Shown here: one piece after another, positions 32,166 through 43,826 of the stretch
Layout of the letters: every line of letters begins with the position of its first letter
Numbering within the stretch: position 1 is the stretch's first letter
Assembly: GCA_008828725.1 (NCBI GenBank)
Contig: MEHQ01002406.1
Span: 1-64,000, forward strand
Direction: 5' to 3'
From: Saccharina japonica
Lineage: Eukaryota > Sar > Phaeophyceae > Laminariales > Laminariaceae
DNA length: 64,000 nucleotides
Made by a program: the position numbers and the translations under genes
Notes under the pieces: model-generated
Database searches by the model: none
What the model saw: the letters and a program-made list of their open reading frames with translations, nothing else
What the model was told of the DNA's origin: nothing

Positions 32166-32256
32166 ATTTTTCGATTTGAGAATCCGATGACCCAAGTCGT
32201 CGGATTTTGGGCCAAAATCCGACGACTTGGGTCATCAGATTTTCAAATCGAAAAAT
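32166..32256. repeat. near-perfect hairpin, 45-bp arms, 1-base spacer
   Basis: The arms 32166-32210 and 32212-32256 pair almost completely through TCGATTTGA, CCCAAGTCGTCGGATTTTGG and complements. It lies inside the Harbinger-like element. Confidence 0.95.
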
Positions 32257-32486
32257 GGCATGGTCTCTAAATTCAAGATGTTATCCACGCAGCAAGCAAG
32301 CAGCAGCAGCAGCACGATCGATGAGTTGGATGGTGACACAGCGACGTTGCTTCGCGCCCGACGCGCAGCCGACGATCGGTGGGCCTCCCCGTCGCCAAAT
32401 TACAGTCGGCTGGCGCGGGCTCGGACCTAGAGACGAAGGGAAGCGCACTCGGCACGCGCCTCTCCGTACGCGTACTCGTAGACTTC

Positions 32487-32487
<1 letters not shown>

Positions 32488-32535
<48 letters not shown>
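32488..32535. repeat. (CAG)16 microsatellite
   Basis: An uninterrupted CAG run. Several open frames across it give Ser, Gln or Ala homopolymers; none is a credible gene. Confidence 0.97.
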
Positions 32536-32537
<2 letters not shown>

Positions 32538-33439
32538 CAGCAGTAGTACACAGCAGTCAACGCTCGGATGCTTCGTTGTGTCAAAATACAAAATACCAAG
32601 ACAGGTCGACTCGAGCGCACTCGGCGCGTCGCCGCCAGACCAGAGGCAGCCAGCGTGGCTTCGAACGCTTGGGTTCTATGCCCAGTACAGCGCACTCGGC
32701 GCGTCTCTTCGCGGCGCCAGACCACAACAACAACAGCAGTTGGTCTTGCCGTTTGCTCAAATATCTGCACGTATGATACAACAAATCCGTGTTTTCTCGC
32801 ATAAGAAGACTGTTTCGATTTTCGAACCAGGTCGCTGAAAAATCGATCAGACCATAATCTGAAGCTCAAAAATCGAACCGCATAGGAAACGGCCTAAGCC
32901 GTGTATTGATATATTAATAACACAAGCAAGTAAGTGTAATCATGCTGCCTGCGCGTGTATCCTAAATCTCCTCCCGTTCCAGTTCGGAACTTGGATGCCT
33001 CCCCTATTATGAGTGAGCTGCTATGATTGTACTGAAGTGTTATGATTGTATAATTATACCCCAGCATCCGGGGTTCCTTCGTGTGGGCGATGAGCAATGC
33101 TTGTAATGCTTGCAATGCTGTATTATGATCGTGAGTTTTTTTCCGGCAATATTTCCGTCCGAAAAATCGGTTCTGAGCTCCCAACGGGAACTATTTCCGG
33201 GTTCAATACTTTGGATACTCTTGAGTACCACCAGGTATACTGCAACTATAATTCGGGTGTTTGTATATACTGCGGGTGTACTCGGGGTTCTGTACTGCCC
33301 ATACTCGCAGTATTAGGGCCTTCAGTACTGCTCATACTCCCGGTACTCGCAGTATTTAGGCCACGAGTACGTAATGCAACACTCTCAGCACTCAGCACTC
33401 GCAGTACGAAATGTACTCGATGCTGAGAGCATCTGTGTA

Positions 33440-33610
33440 ACGTTCGTGCGCCTGTATGAGGCCATATAAAAGCCGTACTCGAGGTACTCGCGCGATCGAA
33501 GTATCATAAACCTGGTATATGACATCGCACATAGCTTGCAAAGATGAATTTCAACGAAATCCGCGATCTTCATTACAGATCACAGCTGCTTGTTTTTAAT
33601 TTTCATAATT
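33440..33610 (+). repeat. F repeat, copy 3 (extended)
   Basis: It begins TATGAGGCCATATAAAAGCC, then CGCGCGATCGAAGTA, and the core GCTTGCAAAGATGAATTTC. The same order is found at 48910-49200, where a pogo-like MITE is inserted. Confidence 0.7.
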
Positions 33611-33907
33611 CTGTACGTATAAATTCCAGGTCTGTACGTACCACAGGTATGATAGGCGTATATAGCTTTCGAGACTTGTGAGGGAAAAATGAAACGGTGC
33701 AAATGAAGACGATTTGCAGGATCATCCACCCGAAGCAAAAAGGACTGCATTAATATTATGTTTTTGTAGAGGTTGTTGTTGCTGTTCTGGCATATTCATA
33801 TATTACGCTCGTATCAGTATTCTAGATTCTTTATACGCGTATTACGCACGAGGTATCACCGCCGTATATGACAGTGTATACCACACCCCCACGACCCTGG
33901 TAATATC

Positions 33908-35002
33908 CAGGGCATTCCTCGGAATTTTTCCCGCAGGATTTATCCCGCGGTTTTGTGCGGGATTCGGGATTATCCCGTGGGCCCGCGATAAATGTGAAAT
34001 CCCGTTCCCGCACAAATGCGTCCCGCGCAAATTCCTAAATCCCGTACCCGGTCCCGCAGTAAAGTGTAAATCCCGTTCCCGCACAAACGCATCCCGTACA
34101 AATCCAAAAATCCCGTTCCCGCACAAACACGTCCCGCACGATTCCGTATATCCCGAATCCTCCCGCACAATTCAGGATATATCCCGAATCCCGTCAGTAC
34201 AGAAACGTGAAATCCCGTACAAACGTAAATGAGAATCGCTTCTTCGTACTCGTACATAGAAGGAGGGACTATGACTAGGGTACATACGTGCAAGTGTCAG
34301 GTTCCGACTTCGATTCTGTCTTCTTTTTTTACCTTTTTTTTCCATAGTTTTTTTTTGCAAAACAAAAAATGTGTTATTAATAGTACTGTAAACTTGGTAT
34401 AAAATAGATAATCCAATATGTTGATAATCAATACATATTGGTGAGAGAGTTGAATTTGTGTTTGGGGTTGGATGTGTATTTGGTATTTGTGTATTTGCGC
34501 TCCGTACAACAATCGCGGAGTAACCTTGGGGGTCGGATCCCGTCCAAAACATGTCATGTGTGTTACCACCGTCGTCGTGGTCGCCGAACACAGCAGCAGT
34601 GCCGTGAAATACCCGCGTCCAGTACAAACGATTCCCGCGTAATACCGTGGTATCCGGATCCAACACAAAAAATCACGTTTAATCCCGTCGTGGCTGAATC
34701 CCGTCCCGTGGAGTCCCGCGGTGGCCGGATCCCGCACAAAAAATCCCGTTTAATCCCGTCGTGGCTGAATCCCGTCCCGGGTAGTCCCGCGGTGGCCGGA
34801 TCCCGCACAAACAAATTATTCGAATCCCGTGGTGGCTAGATCCCGTTACAAAAATCCCGTTTAATCCCGTCGTGGCTAAATCCCGTCCCGGCGAGTCCCG
34901 CGGTGGCCGGATCCCGCACAAATAATTTCATTAAATCCCGTGGTACTTGAATCCCGCGGGATTTGGTCCCGGAGTCGAAACCGCGTCCCGAGGAATGCCC
35001 TA
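33908..35002. mobile_element. hAT-like element of 1095 bp filled with TCCCG repeats
   Basis: The ends CAGGGCATTCCTCGG and complement of TAGGGCATTCCTCGG are flanked by an exact 8-bp duplication GTAATATC at 33900-33907 and 35003-35010. Subterminal regions (33920-34215, 34600-34985) are dense in ATCCCG/CGGGAT words. A 70-bp-scale tandem array lies at about 34680-34930 (AATCCCGTCGTGGCT). The middle 34230-34520 is unrelated AT-rich sequence. No transposase ORF; non-autonomous. Confidence 0.9.
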
Positions 35003-35128
35003 GTAATATCGTACTATCTTGTAGGGTTGGGCACTGGCACAGTAGTACTTTATGTACTGGCAGTAGTAGTCTACTGACAGCAGTAGTAATCTACTGATTA
35101 CTGATTGACCCGGCGAGTATATTCTCCA

Positions 35129-35300
35129 GTAGGTGTTTTCTTACCCACGTCCATGAAACATGCCACATTATATTACGGAAACCCACCAAATATATGTTTC
35201 GGGAGAAAAGAGATAGGTGTTTTCTTACCCACGTCCATGAAACATGCCAAATTATATTACGGAAACCCACCAAATGTGTTTCGGGAGGAGAAAAGAGAGA
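35129..35300 (+). repeat. tandem duplication, two units of about 86 bp
   Basis: GGTGTTTTCTTACCCACGTC ... TTACGGAAACCCACCAAAT ... TTTCGGGAG occurs twice with only a few differences. Confidence 0.95.
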
Positions 35301-35407
35301 GGAGAGACAGTACGAGTATACTGCTGCAATCCAGTATACTGAATATATTTGACGGCAGCATAATCTCTGCTGACTGAGTCAGCCAGTGCCCAGTCTCAAT
35401 ATTTTGG

Positions 35408-35542
35408 GTGTGAGATTTTTATCACCCGGGGTGGTACGTCGTATACCGTGGGGGTGTGGTATATATGTGATATACACCGTACCCCCGGTGATAAAGTGGG
35501 TGGTCGTTTGATTTTTAGATGATTCACCACCCCGGGTGATAC
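35408..35542. repeat. palindromic element around 135 bp
   Basis: ATCACCCGGGGTGGT at the left pairs with ACCACCCCGGGTGAT at the right. Inner ACCGTGGGGGTGT and ACACCGTACCCCCGGT also pair imperfectly. Confidence 0.75.
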
Positions 35543-35598
35543 ACTTGTAGGGGTGTGATAGCAGTGGTTTCAAACGAGTCTTGCTGCCCTAGGCAGAC

Positions 35599-37318
35599 GG
35601 GGGGGGGCTGGACCGTACTTATTTGTTGCTTGCCTTCGTCATTTGCATTGACCACGCATCCCTTTCGAGACGGAGCACCCGTTCCTACTCCTAAATAGAG
35701 GACACCTCCCAACACTTGCGCGGCTCATTACGTTTGTTTCCATATATTACAAAGAAACTTTTGTAATCTTATCCCCTTCCCTGTTTCGCCGGCTGTGGCC
35801 ACCATCTATCTCCTAAGATAGCGATCGTTTTCTCGCCCACTATTTAGTGCTGTTTTTTTCTTTTTTTTTTATACCAAACTTGCTCTAGTGTCAACTTCGT
35901 CTATTTTCCTCATCCTCGTCTAGCACATCCCCTTTCTCGTCCTTTATACCTTTCACATTCTCCCACTACTGTGAATTCTACTCTCTTATGGTTGCTAATG
36001 TGCCACATTGTGCATCTACTTCTCCTCCCGCTACTGGTTATACCTCCTCCTTCTTTCTGGCAGGTCAGGTTCCCCTTACCGAAGTGGGCGCAATTCAGCT
36101 TTTTCGCGAATTCCATTGCCATGCACATACTTTTCATCCCTATGCCTTCTCTCACCCCTATATCTTCTAAGGTTCTTCCCTTCTATTTCTTTCTCGTGCT
36201 AGCCTTTCCTGCTTCTATCCTTTCTTTACTTCTGTCTTGTAGTCCGCTAAATTTCTCTATGGCCGCATCTCATTTTGCGTTTCCTATATTTCCTTCCATG
36301 CTTCTAAAGACTACGCTATCCCACCTTATTCCAAGCTCGCCCTTTGTTACTTTCTCCCATTACAGCTTTATCAGCTATGGCTGGGGCAACCTCTGTATTT
36401 GGCATTTCTTTACTTTATATTGCCATTCCAACTTACCGCACGTCTCTATTTGTTTAGTGAGGTAATTCCTTAGTCTGCTCTCAATACTGTATTACTCGTC
36501 GCTACTTGAGCAACTAGTTACTTTTTTAGCTGCTTCATCTGCACTGTTTCCAAGCTGTTTTACTAGTTACGCGTTCCCTTCCATACTTTCTGCATATATT
36601 CTAGCTTTGGTACAATCACATATCATCAGTATACATTCTCTTAATTCTAGTATCAAGGTGCGATCTGTTAGGACTGCTTCATCTTGACTACGTGGGCCTT
36701 ACCTTGCTATTATTTTTATTTATGTGTGCGTCCAAGAGCAATCTTTGAGATCTCTACGCCAAGGTTTAGTATCTTGTCTACGATCGGTAAGTCATCTTCT
36801 CCCCACTTCCACTTTTAAGTTACCGGACTCTCCTTATCTCGTTACATCACTACTGCGCACTTTTTTACGTTCGCGTCACTCTCACTTCTGTGTATAGTGC
36901 CTTCTCTATTTGTTTCTGCAGTCTTCGCGGTGTTTCTGATAAGCACACGAAATCATCGCAAACATCATCCGATCACGTATCTTCTCCACCATGATCCCTG
37001 CCGGTATGCTGCGTGGTTATGCCTCTTATTCATGTTTCGATATGTATTATACTTGAATAGGTTAGGTGATAGCGTACATCCCTGTGCAACTCCTTGTAGG
37101 ATATCAACGTACTTCGATATTTCTCCGTCCAACATCACAGCACTTCTCGCACATTCCGTCATCTTCTTCATCATTCTCCACATCTTTCCTCTTATCCCTA
37201 TATCCCACAACTTTTTCCACAGCCCATTTCTCCATACTGTATCGTAGGCCTTCTGTACATATAAAAAGAAACAGTACGTTGTTAGCCCCGCGTCTTTCCT
37301 GCCTTGGATTATCTTACG
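35599..37318 (-). mobile_element. LINE-A, second copy, heavily degraded RT
   Basis: Sense is minus. The 5' end (37300-36960) encodes RT core: VQKAYDTVWRNGLWKKLWDI (motif A region, catalytic Asp position changed), GIRGKMWRMMKKMTECARSA and GVAQGCTLSPNLF (motif B). Downstream frames mirror LINE-A copy 1 (VVGECERYK, PLPKWAQFSFFAN on the complement). Many single-base indels. The 3' end is a poly-C tail (35599-35607). At 37319 the RT is cut off by the poly-C tail of a LINE-B copy. Confidence 0.85.
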
Positions 37319-38040
37319 GGGGGGGGGGTGTACTCGATATTCATGCATGGCCGTAGTCAGTAGTGGACAAACACTGTTAGTGGATCTTCCTAAGGTAGCT
37401 AATTAGGCACTCTGATTGGCCAAGCAAGCACTGACCACTGGCATAGGGTTAGGGTTAGGGTTCGATCTGAGGGTCAACATACTACTACCCAGACAAAACC
37501 CCCATTTTAAAGATCCACTATCACCCATTGTCCACCCCTCGGCCGTAGTTGTATAACCATAGACCCTCGCATCCCTGCAATGCCGGGACGGTGCTTGTCG
37601 GGTTTTCACCGACCAGGCAGACATTGCTAGCGCCAAGCGCCGTGAGGTGTTCGTCGAGTCGCATGAAGGGTGAACTACTGTACATTGTACTAAAAACCGC
37701 TTGTGAGGCGGGGTTGCATATGGATGACAACTTTAATGAGTTAATTTAATTTCCGGTGTGGTCACTTCCAGAGACAGCAATGGGAGTACTATGAAACTTC
37801 CTCGTGAGTGCCTTACCATAAACACTTCGCGCTATGATATATACGACCATTCTTTCCCCTTGTGCGGGGTATGAGGTTCTCAACCCCGCCCAAATGAACT
37901 AACTCGACCGCCAGCTGTGATCGACCACCAAAAAAACAAACGAACAACAAAACGGTACCCTGGTGGTCTAGCTCATGTAGTGAGCGGCATGTTTTACAGT
38001 CAGTGTCGTTGCCAACGGACGCCACCCCAACCTATATACC
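37319..38040 (-). mobile_element. LINE-B 3' region, interrupted by a hAT MITE
   Basis: Poly-G at 37319-37328, terminal GTACTC...GGCCGTAGT to 37357, MITE 37358-37541, then the rest of the LINE-B 3' region (37542-38040), aligned to 10380-10860. Confidence 0.85.
37358..37541 (+). mobile_element. hAT-like MITE carrying TTAGGG repeats, copy 1
   Basis: 184 bp. CAGTAGTGGACAAA at the left and TTTGTCCACCCCTCG-type sequence at the right form imperfect inverted ends that continue to TAGTGGATCTT. The 8-bp duplication GCCGTAGT lies at 37350-37357 and 37542-37549. The uninterrupted LINE-B copies (for example 10380-10400) show the single target. The interior has two to three TAGGGT units at 37447-37463. 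Confidence 0.95.
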
Positions 38041-38477
38041 AGGTATAATATATTCTAGAGGGGGGTGATATTAACGGGTGTGATACCAGCGGTTGCAAGT
38101 TTTCGCCGCCACACTCCAGGCAGGCGACATCGATGTCGTCGGACGTGGAATGGAGGAAGCAGAACGAACTTGGGCTTGCGGGTCGTAGTGTTGCTCCGGG
38201 TCCGCCATACACGGCTGGTTCTCGCGTTCTCGCACTGTCGCTCGCTGCAGACCAGGAGAACTGCTGTAAGGGCCTCAGCATCAGGCGCCGTGGCTGGCAC
38301 ATCTATGGTATGTATATACGCGTACCGGTACCCGTACTGTTGTCTGGACCACAGCAGCAGCTGTCGCAGTGTCGCAGTGGCTGGGATGTCGACGGGCCCT
38401 GCTGCTGCTGTGCTGTTCCGGTACCGGTACTCGTTTTATTGATCGCGGCACGCTTTCACCCACGGTGATATCTTGGG
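38041..38477. other. unassigned sequence
   Basis: GC-mixed, with overlapping short frames of no recognised family. TACCAGGTATA occurs at 38037-38047. Confidence 0.4.
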
Positions 38478-38756
38478 CGCGCCCTATGAAATATGTGCAG
38501 GAGCAAGCGCCGAAAAGTTTTGTGCAGGCTGTGTGTGGTCATTTTCTACCCTACCCGTCGACCCAGACAAAGCCAACCCCAGACATAACCCTAACCCTAA
38601 CCCCAACCCTTTGGGGGGGACGAGGTCGGCAGGGGCAGCACGTGTTTTGATGACGTTAAAAAAAAAACATGCGGCCCAAAAGGCCAGCCTCACCCATTAA
38701 AACCGGCATCCTGCACAAAACGTTTCGCCGGTTGCTCCTGCACATATATAGGCGCG
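38478..38756. mobile_element. inverted-repeat element with internal telomere-like array
   Basis: The left arm (CGCGCC...ATATGTGCAGGAGCAA...GTTTTGTGCAGG) and right arm 38709-38756 pair over about 48 bp with mismatches. The centre has CCCTAACCCTAACCCCAACC at about 38590. Flanks GATATCTTG and GATAACTTG suggest a 9-bp duplication with one mismatch. Confidence 0.75.
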
Positions 38757-39199
38757 TCGATAACTTGTGGGTGTCAAAATGATATTGAGGCATTACCTCA
38801 ATTTTTTAATAGGGGGGCCTGGGGGATGCTGGGGGTAAAAAAAAAAGAAAAAAAGAGAGGGAGAATTTTCGAAGGCTTGCACAGGCATTTTCGATACGGG
38901 TGGCTCATGTTTTCGAGTTTTGTTTCATTTTTATCCGATGCATGTGCCCTCTGCTGCGACGGCCACCACGTGCGCTATAGCTACGTACAGCAGTTAAAAC
39001 CTCGGCATGAAAATAGGTCCATTCGAACGATCTTGCGTAGAGCTATCGAAGGAAATAAAATCAACTCAATTCGTTCGAGCATGTGGTATATTTATTAAAG
39101 GCCCCAATGCCCAATGTCAGCCATCCAGGACGACGAGTGGTACGTGTCGTTCTGGGCGGAAATGCAACGACCGCTTGGGCTCCATATTTATTTATTTAT

Positions 39200-39550
39200 T
39201 CCATCCCATTTATCATCTTCGCCTTTATTGTCTCTCTCCTTTGTATTAACAAGTACTATTAATAGTCGTAACTCAGATCCTAGGTCACAGAGTAGGCTTT
39301 CCCTCCTTCCCCACTACGGGTTCGTGACTTACATTTCTATCACGAGAAGACGTCTGCCCTTTCTCCCCCCGTCGACTCGGATCGAGTTGCTACCCACGCT
39401 ACTAGGCGCTCTCAGCAGTTGATTCCGTTTTTTATTTATTTTTGCAAATAAACTTAAAAAAAATCCGACCCACGTGAAACTCGAACCCCAGGAACCAACT
39501 CTTAGTACCATTCGAGGATACCACTATTAATAGACCATCGGGGCGACCGG
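39200..39550 (-). mobile_element. SINE S7, with head
   Basis: Body complement TAGTCGTAACTCAGATCC, ACGCTACTAGGCGCTCTC and head ATCGGGGCGACCGG. It carries a TTAATA insertion in the A-box region (39526-39533). Confidence 0.85.
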
Positions 39551-40235
39551 TATTAATACCCCAATGGTCCTTACAAATCCGCCCCTTCTTTCCTATACCT
39601 ACAGCCCCTGCCCCGTCTTTTTCTCGTCGTCTCATCCGGCGTTCGGATTTGGGAAGGCGCTCTCTCGTTGCGATAACAACAGCAGCAACACACTGCAACA
39701 GCAGCAGCAGCAACGCAGCCTGCCGCCGTGCTCGTGCGAGTTCCAACAAACTCGTTTACGTATTATATCCTTGCTGTCGAGGTGTCGAGGTGGCTCTGCC
39801 GGTGGTTTATACGTTTCGGTTGTTTTCGTTCTTCTCGCTCGCAACCGCTGGTCAAAGCTTGAAGCTTGCCGTCGCAGCTTCTTCCTCTGCTGCTGTCCTC
39901 TACTGCTGCTGTGATCTGTGTCTCCAGTCTCGGAGATTGATTGTCCGGTGACATCATGCGACTGAGCGCCGACCGGCGTCTACTTGCTGCGGTGCGCGAC
40001 GTGCTTTTCAAACTTGATGCGGGTCAGTTTCTTAAAAGATACTGCTGCCGCTGTACATAGCTGTGAATTAGACCGATTGAGTGGTAAAGTCAAAGTTATT
40101 TGTCACGATTTTTTGTGGGTTTGGTGCTCGTGATTGGTCTATTAAACGTCGCAAATTTCGCAGGACCCCCCATTGCGAAATTGGCAGGAGTTGTTCGTAA
40201 TCGACCTGGTATTTATATATTATCTTTTGTATATG
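39551..40235. other. unassigned sequence
   Basis: CAG-rich and GC-mixed. Frames up to 116 codons on both strands lack domains; nothing I can support. Confidence 0.45.
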
Positions 40236-40765
40236 TGTGTGTGTGTTCTTCACATTAAACCTTCCTTTCTACCCGTCGACATCTAGCACACCCAGTGTCC
40301 GTGCCGATTCTTCATCCTAAAAAGGTACCAGTTCTGTGGTCACAAAACTACGACACAGAGATACTACGCTCAGTGCTGCAGTAAGCAGACCAGACAATGC
40401 AATGCCATGTACGACAGGCAAGACCTACCCTGTAAGCAATCCAGGTGAATGAAAGAGAAGAAAAAAAAAGAGAAAAGGAAAGGAAAGAAAAAAAAAACAT
40501 AATAAAACAAATCAACAAACAATCAAACAACCAAACAAAAACATGACAAAAAATAAAGAAAGAACGTGTCGTGCTTCTCCCAGAGATGCGACAGACAATA
40601 AAATCAAATGAAATGAATCGAAATAAAATGGAATGAAATGGAATGAAAAACAACGCAAACAGAGCAAGACTAAGAACGACAGGAAAGGACAGGCAACCGG
40701 AGCACACCAAAAGCACCTTCCAGGCAGCCGAGGCAGGTTTATACCCGTACCTGTAGTAGGGACAG
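40236..40765 (+). repeat. T repeat, subfamily B, long copy
   Basis: Colinear with 28757-29320 but without the CAGCAGTA and GTAC insertions. It has the same GCAGCCGAGGCAGG end. Confidence 0.8.
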
Positions 40766-41871
40766 GTTCTACCAGCTAGGCGGTCTGGTACCTTGCTACC
40801 CTGTCTGCCGTCTCCTTCCTGCTTTCGTCCGCCGCGGTTTCCCTACGAACCGCCCCCCCCCCTGTCTCCATTCCCTTGGGCGCCACCCATACCAAAATAA
40901 AATATATATACGAGGTAGTCTACTACGTACTATGGACCAGGTATTTAGTATTTAGTATTTACGTATTTACGACCACAGGTATTTATCATCAACCTCAGTC
41001 AACTGAACCGTTCGTCGCACATATAATGTGATTCCAATATGAAACCTACAAAAAATATAATATACATATATATCCCATATATATATATACTCTTATACCA
41101 GGTTTAAAAAAAAAAACAGCAGTAAAACACTTTCTTATTTATCTCTTTCTTCCTTCTGAGAGCAAACTCCGTTGACTTGACACTTGACACCTCTCTATAT
41201 AGCCTCTCTGGCCTCTGAAAGCTCCCTATGACCAACGGCTTTACCGTAGTTGCCGGGAAATTTATTTTCCCCTTGCTCATGGTATATTTTTTACGACACC
41301 CTTGGTTTTTCATTTTTTTTTTTTTTGTGGACCTTTTTTCAACGTATTTATATATATTCATACCTGGTATGTATTTACGTGTAATATGTACGAGCATGTT
41401 GTCGTCGGGCATCTAATAGCGCAAGCACAACAGAACACACAGCCCAATCAGTCCTGCACAAAGCCGCAAAGCAAGTACGTGCCGATCAGAGGGCGATAAT
41501 GCAAGCAAGCAGACAGAATTGGCGAGAGCCACCATGCCGTCGAGCAGTATGCCGCTTGCTCTGTTCTCAAAACGAACGCATACATTGATGATACTTGAAG
41601 TCTGCCTGGCCTCCAAAAGCTTTTACTCGTAGCATCGAACTCTTAGCTTTTTCAAGTCGTCAGTTTGCACCTGGAATCGTGGACGACTCTGTCCCCTTCA
41701 TTCGCATTATGTTGTCTTCTTCCTTGTGAACGAGCGTAGCTCGGCGGCGAAAGCCGGCCGCGGAGCGAAGCGCCTTTTATTTATCACAATTTCACGACTT
41801 CTCTGAGCGGTTTGTCGGCAGTTGGTGAAGGATCGAATCGTCAATACTTACACTGACCCATTTTATTGTTA
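40766..41871. other. unassigned sequence
   Basis: TATA-rich low complexity at 40900-41100, A and T runs, and GC-palindromic words at 41735-41780. No gene recognised. Confidence 0.45.
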
Positions 41872-42605
41872 GGGCCCGTTCTAACTATAATTCGTAGCAA
41901 CAATTTAGAATCGAATCGTTTTTTGTTTTTAATCAACTTAAATTTGATTGTATTTCGTGGACAAAAGGGAAAAAAATATGTTTTCGGTCGCCCCGTATCA
42001 GGCACTTGCGCACTACTGCTGTGATGTCAGATACGATAAACAAACGCAAACTGGTGAACGAACACCCGTTGACAACCAACGAGGCGAGCGGCGGCGCGCG
42101 CCCTCCCTGGAGCGCCGCTGTCGGCGGCTAATTTTTCTGCCGGCACCGGCGAGGAGGGACGTTCTGAGGGAACTCTTGGCTTGCTGGTTGCTCGCGTGCG
42201 TGTCTTTTTGGAGATGCAGCGAGACGAAAAACAGAGTTTGCGGCGGCCTTGATTTTGTTTGGGGCGCTGCAGGAGGTCTAGGTGTGCTAAGGGCCTTCGA
42301 AGGCCGCGCTGCGGCTGCTCCGGTAGCCCTGCCTCTAGCGATGGTGGCTTCTCGCCTCTCATCCATGTCAGCCATCTCAATCAGTCGACCACACCGCACT
42401 AATTTTCGTGGCCCGCTTCGGTTACATGGTGGACAAACTCGCTTGAAATCAATTCGATGCTGTTCAATATTCTTCGAAAGAAGTAGTTTGAGACTTTTTT
42501 TTTTTTTTTGTCATTACTCGATTAATCAACTTCAATCGAATTTCCCTCCCCCAAAATTACAGATGCTTCGATTCAAAAGCTTCGAATCGAATGTTTTTAT
42601 TTTTA

Positions 42606-42642
<37 letters not shown>

Positions 42643-43573
42643 GGAATATGTGTTCTGATGATGAAAAAAAACACCAAGAAGCTATTTTCATTTTGAGGCG
42701 AAGAAAAAGTATAGTCGATAGAAATGACAAAAGGAGTCCCAAAATACTGCATTTGGAAAAAAAATGGATCGATTTGAATTCGAGGAGTTTGATCCAACTC
42801 GACACGGCATGTTCCACACTGGGCCAACGTTCCCGAGGCAGTCCGTCGGCTGCTTGGGCCTTGTCGTTGATAACGACAGAGGCGATAAATCGTGAACCTC
42901 AACAAGTGGCCACCGGGGCAACAGCGACGCGCCCTCGCCTACACTATATAATAGCACACGGCGTATCATACCCCGGCGGTGGTGCCTCACAAATATCATA
43001 TAGCGGTCGCAACCCAATTTTTCGACCAGCTCGATCGCCCAAACAGCACACGAGATCCGAGCGATCGACCGAAAACAAGGAGGGTACGCCCAAGAGTTCG
43101 ATAGCTGCACCGTCGCTGTTCCGCGCGTGGCGTTTTAGGGCTCCCTCCGCCCCCACCCAAGATACGCTTGAGAGTGACAGCTACGTACCTAGCCTGCGCC
43201 GCCAAAAAACAGAGGCTGGCGGCGGCGCACGCGGCTAGGCATGTCGTGATGCTTCCCCGTGCCTCTCGTCTACGGACCCTCGTCGGTGTTTTATGTGTTT
43301 ATCCAGCCGGGCGTTGTGTAGCATGCTGCGTTATTTCCATTTTCATGCATAAAAAAAGATTTGAAGAATGTTTGTGGTTTCCCGACGAAACACGGTTTTC
43401 CCACCAAATCGAATCGGATTCAAACTCGATAAAAATAGAAATGATTCGAATCGAATCGATTCGAAAGCGTTCTCCGTTAACCCATTCAGAATTGAAAATC
43501 TTATCCGACACTAATTCCAAGTAATTTGTCCCCAAAAACGGGGGACCAGTTCTTAAGGGGTTAAACCGGGCTC
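41872..43573. mobile_element. PIF/Harbinger-like element H1 (TTA duplication), interrupted
   Basis: The left end GGGCCCGTTCTAAC is at 41872. The right end complement GAGCCCGGTTTAAC ends at 43573. TTA lies at 41869-41871 and 43574-43576. The region 42790-43240 is homologous in inverse orientation to 50690-51080 of H2. A GC-rich core at 42040-42400 (128-codon minus frame, Arg and Ala-rich) has no match in H2. (TTA)n is at 42606-42642. The right terminal repeat is split by the TTAA MITE. No DDE transposase motif was identified. Confidence 0.8.
43481..43560. mobile_element. piggyBac-like MITE with TTAA duplication, inside H1
   Basis: 80 bp, CCCATTCAG...AAGGGG, with TTAA at 43477-43480 and 43561-43564. 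Removing it and one TTAA restores the H1 end (GTTAAACCGGGCTC), which aligns with the H2 end GTTAAAACGGCCCC. Confidence 0.92.
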
Positions 43574-43826
43574 TTAGAACTTGGACGGGCCTTTTTAGTC
43601 ATGGATGTATGATGTATGATACGCGCATACATATATACATATGTGTGTAGGGCATAAAAAAATGAAACACACCCTGAGTTATTATCCGTACCAGTATGTA
43701 TATACCCTCGAATGCTTGTTTCCGGGGTTCAAGTCTCACGTGCACCAGCCGTATAATTGCACGTACATACGTGCTGTGGGCTGTTAGATCTGCACGTACT
43801 TCTGCACCATCTTTTTTGCACCATCT

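Larger units (their letters stand above)
32060..32894. mobile_element. PIF/Harbinger-like non-coding element (TAA duplication)
   Basis: It is 835 bp. The ends GGCTGTTTCCTATGCGG and complement extend to about 40 bp of inverted repeat. The 3-bp duplication TAA sits at 32057-32059 and 32895-32897. TWA duplications with G-rich ends are typical of PIF/Harbinger. The interior holds a 45-bp-arm hairpin and a (CAG)16 tract but no transposase motif. Confidence 0.8.

Noticed and set aside
32207-32869. Two opposing frames of nearly 200 codons
   Set aside because: They arise from the CAG tract inside a non-coding Harbinger-like element and have no domain.
37447-37463. True chromosome end
   Set aside because: Only two to three TTAGGG units inside a MITE with target duplications; interstitial.
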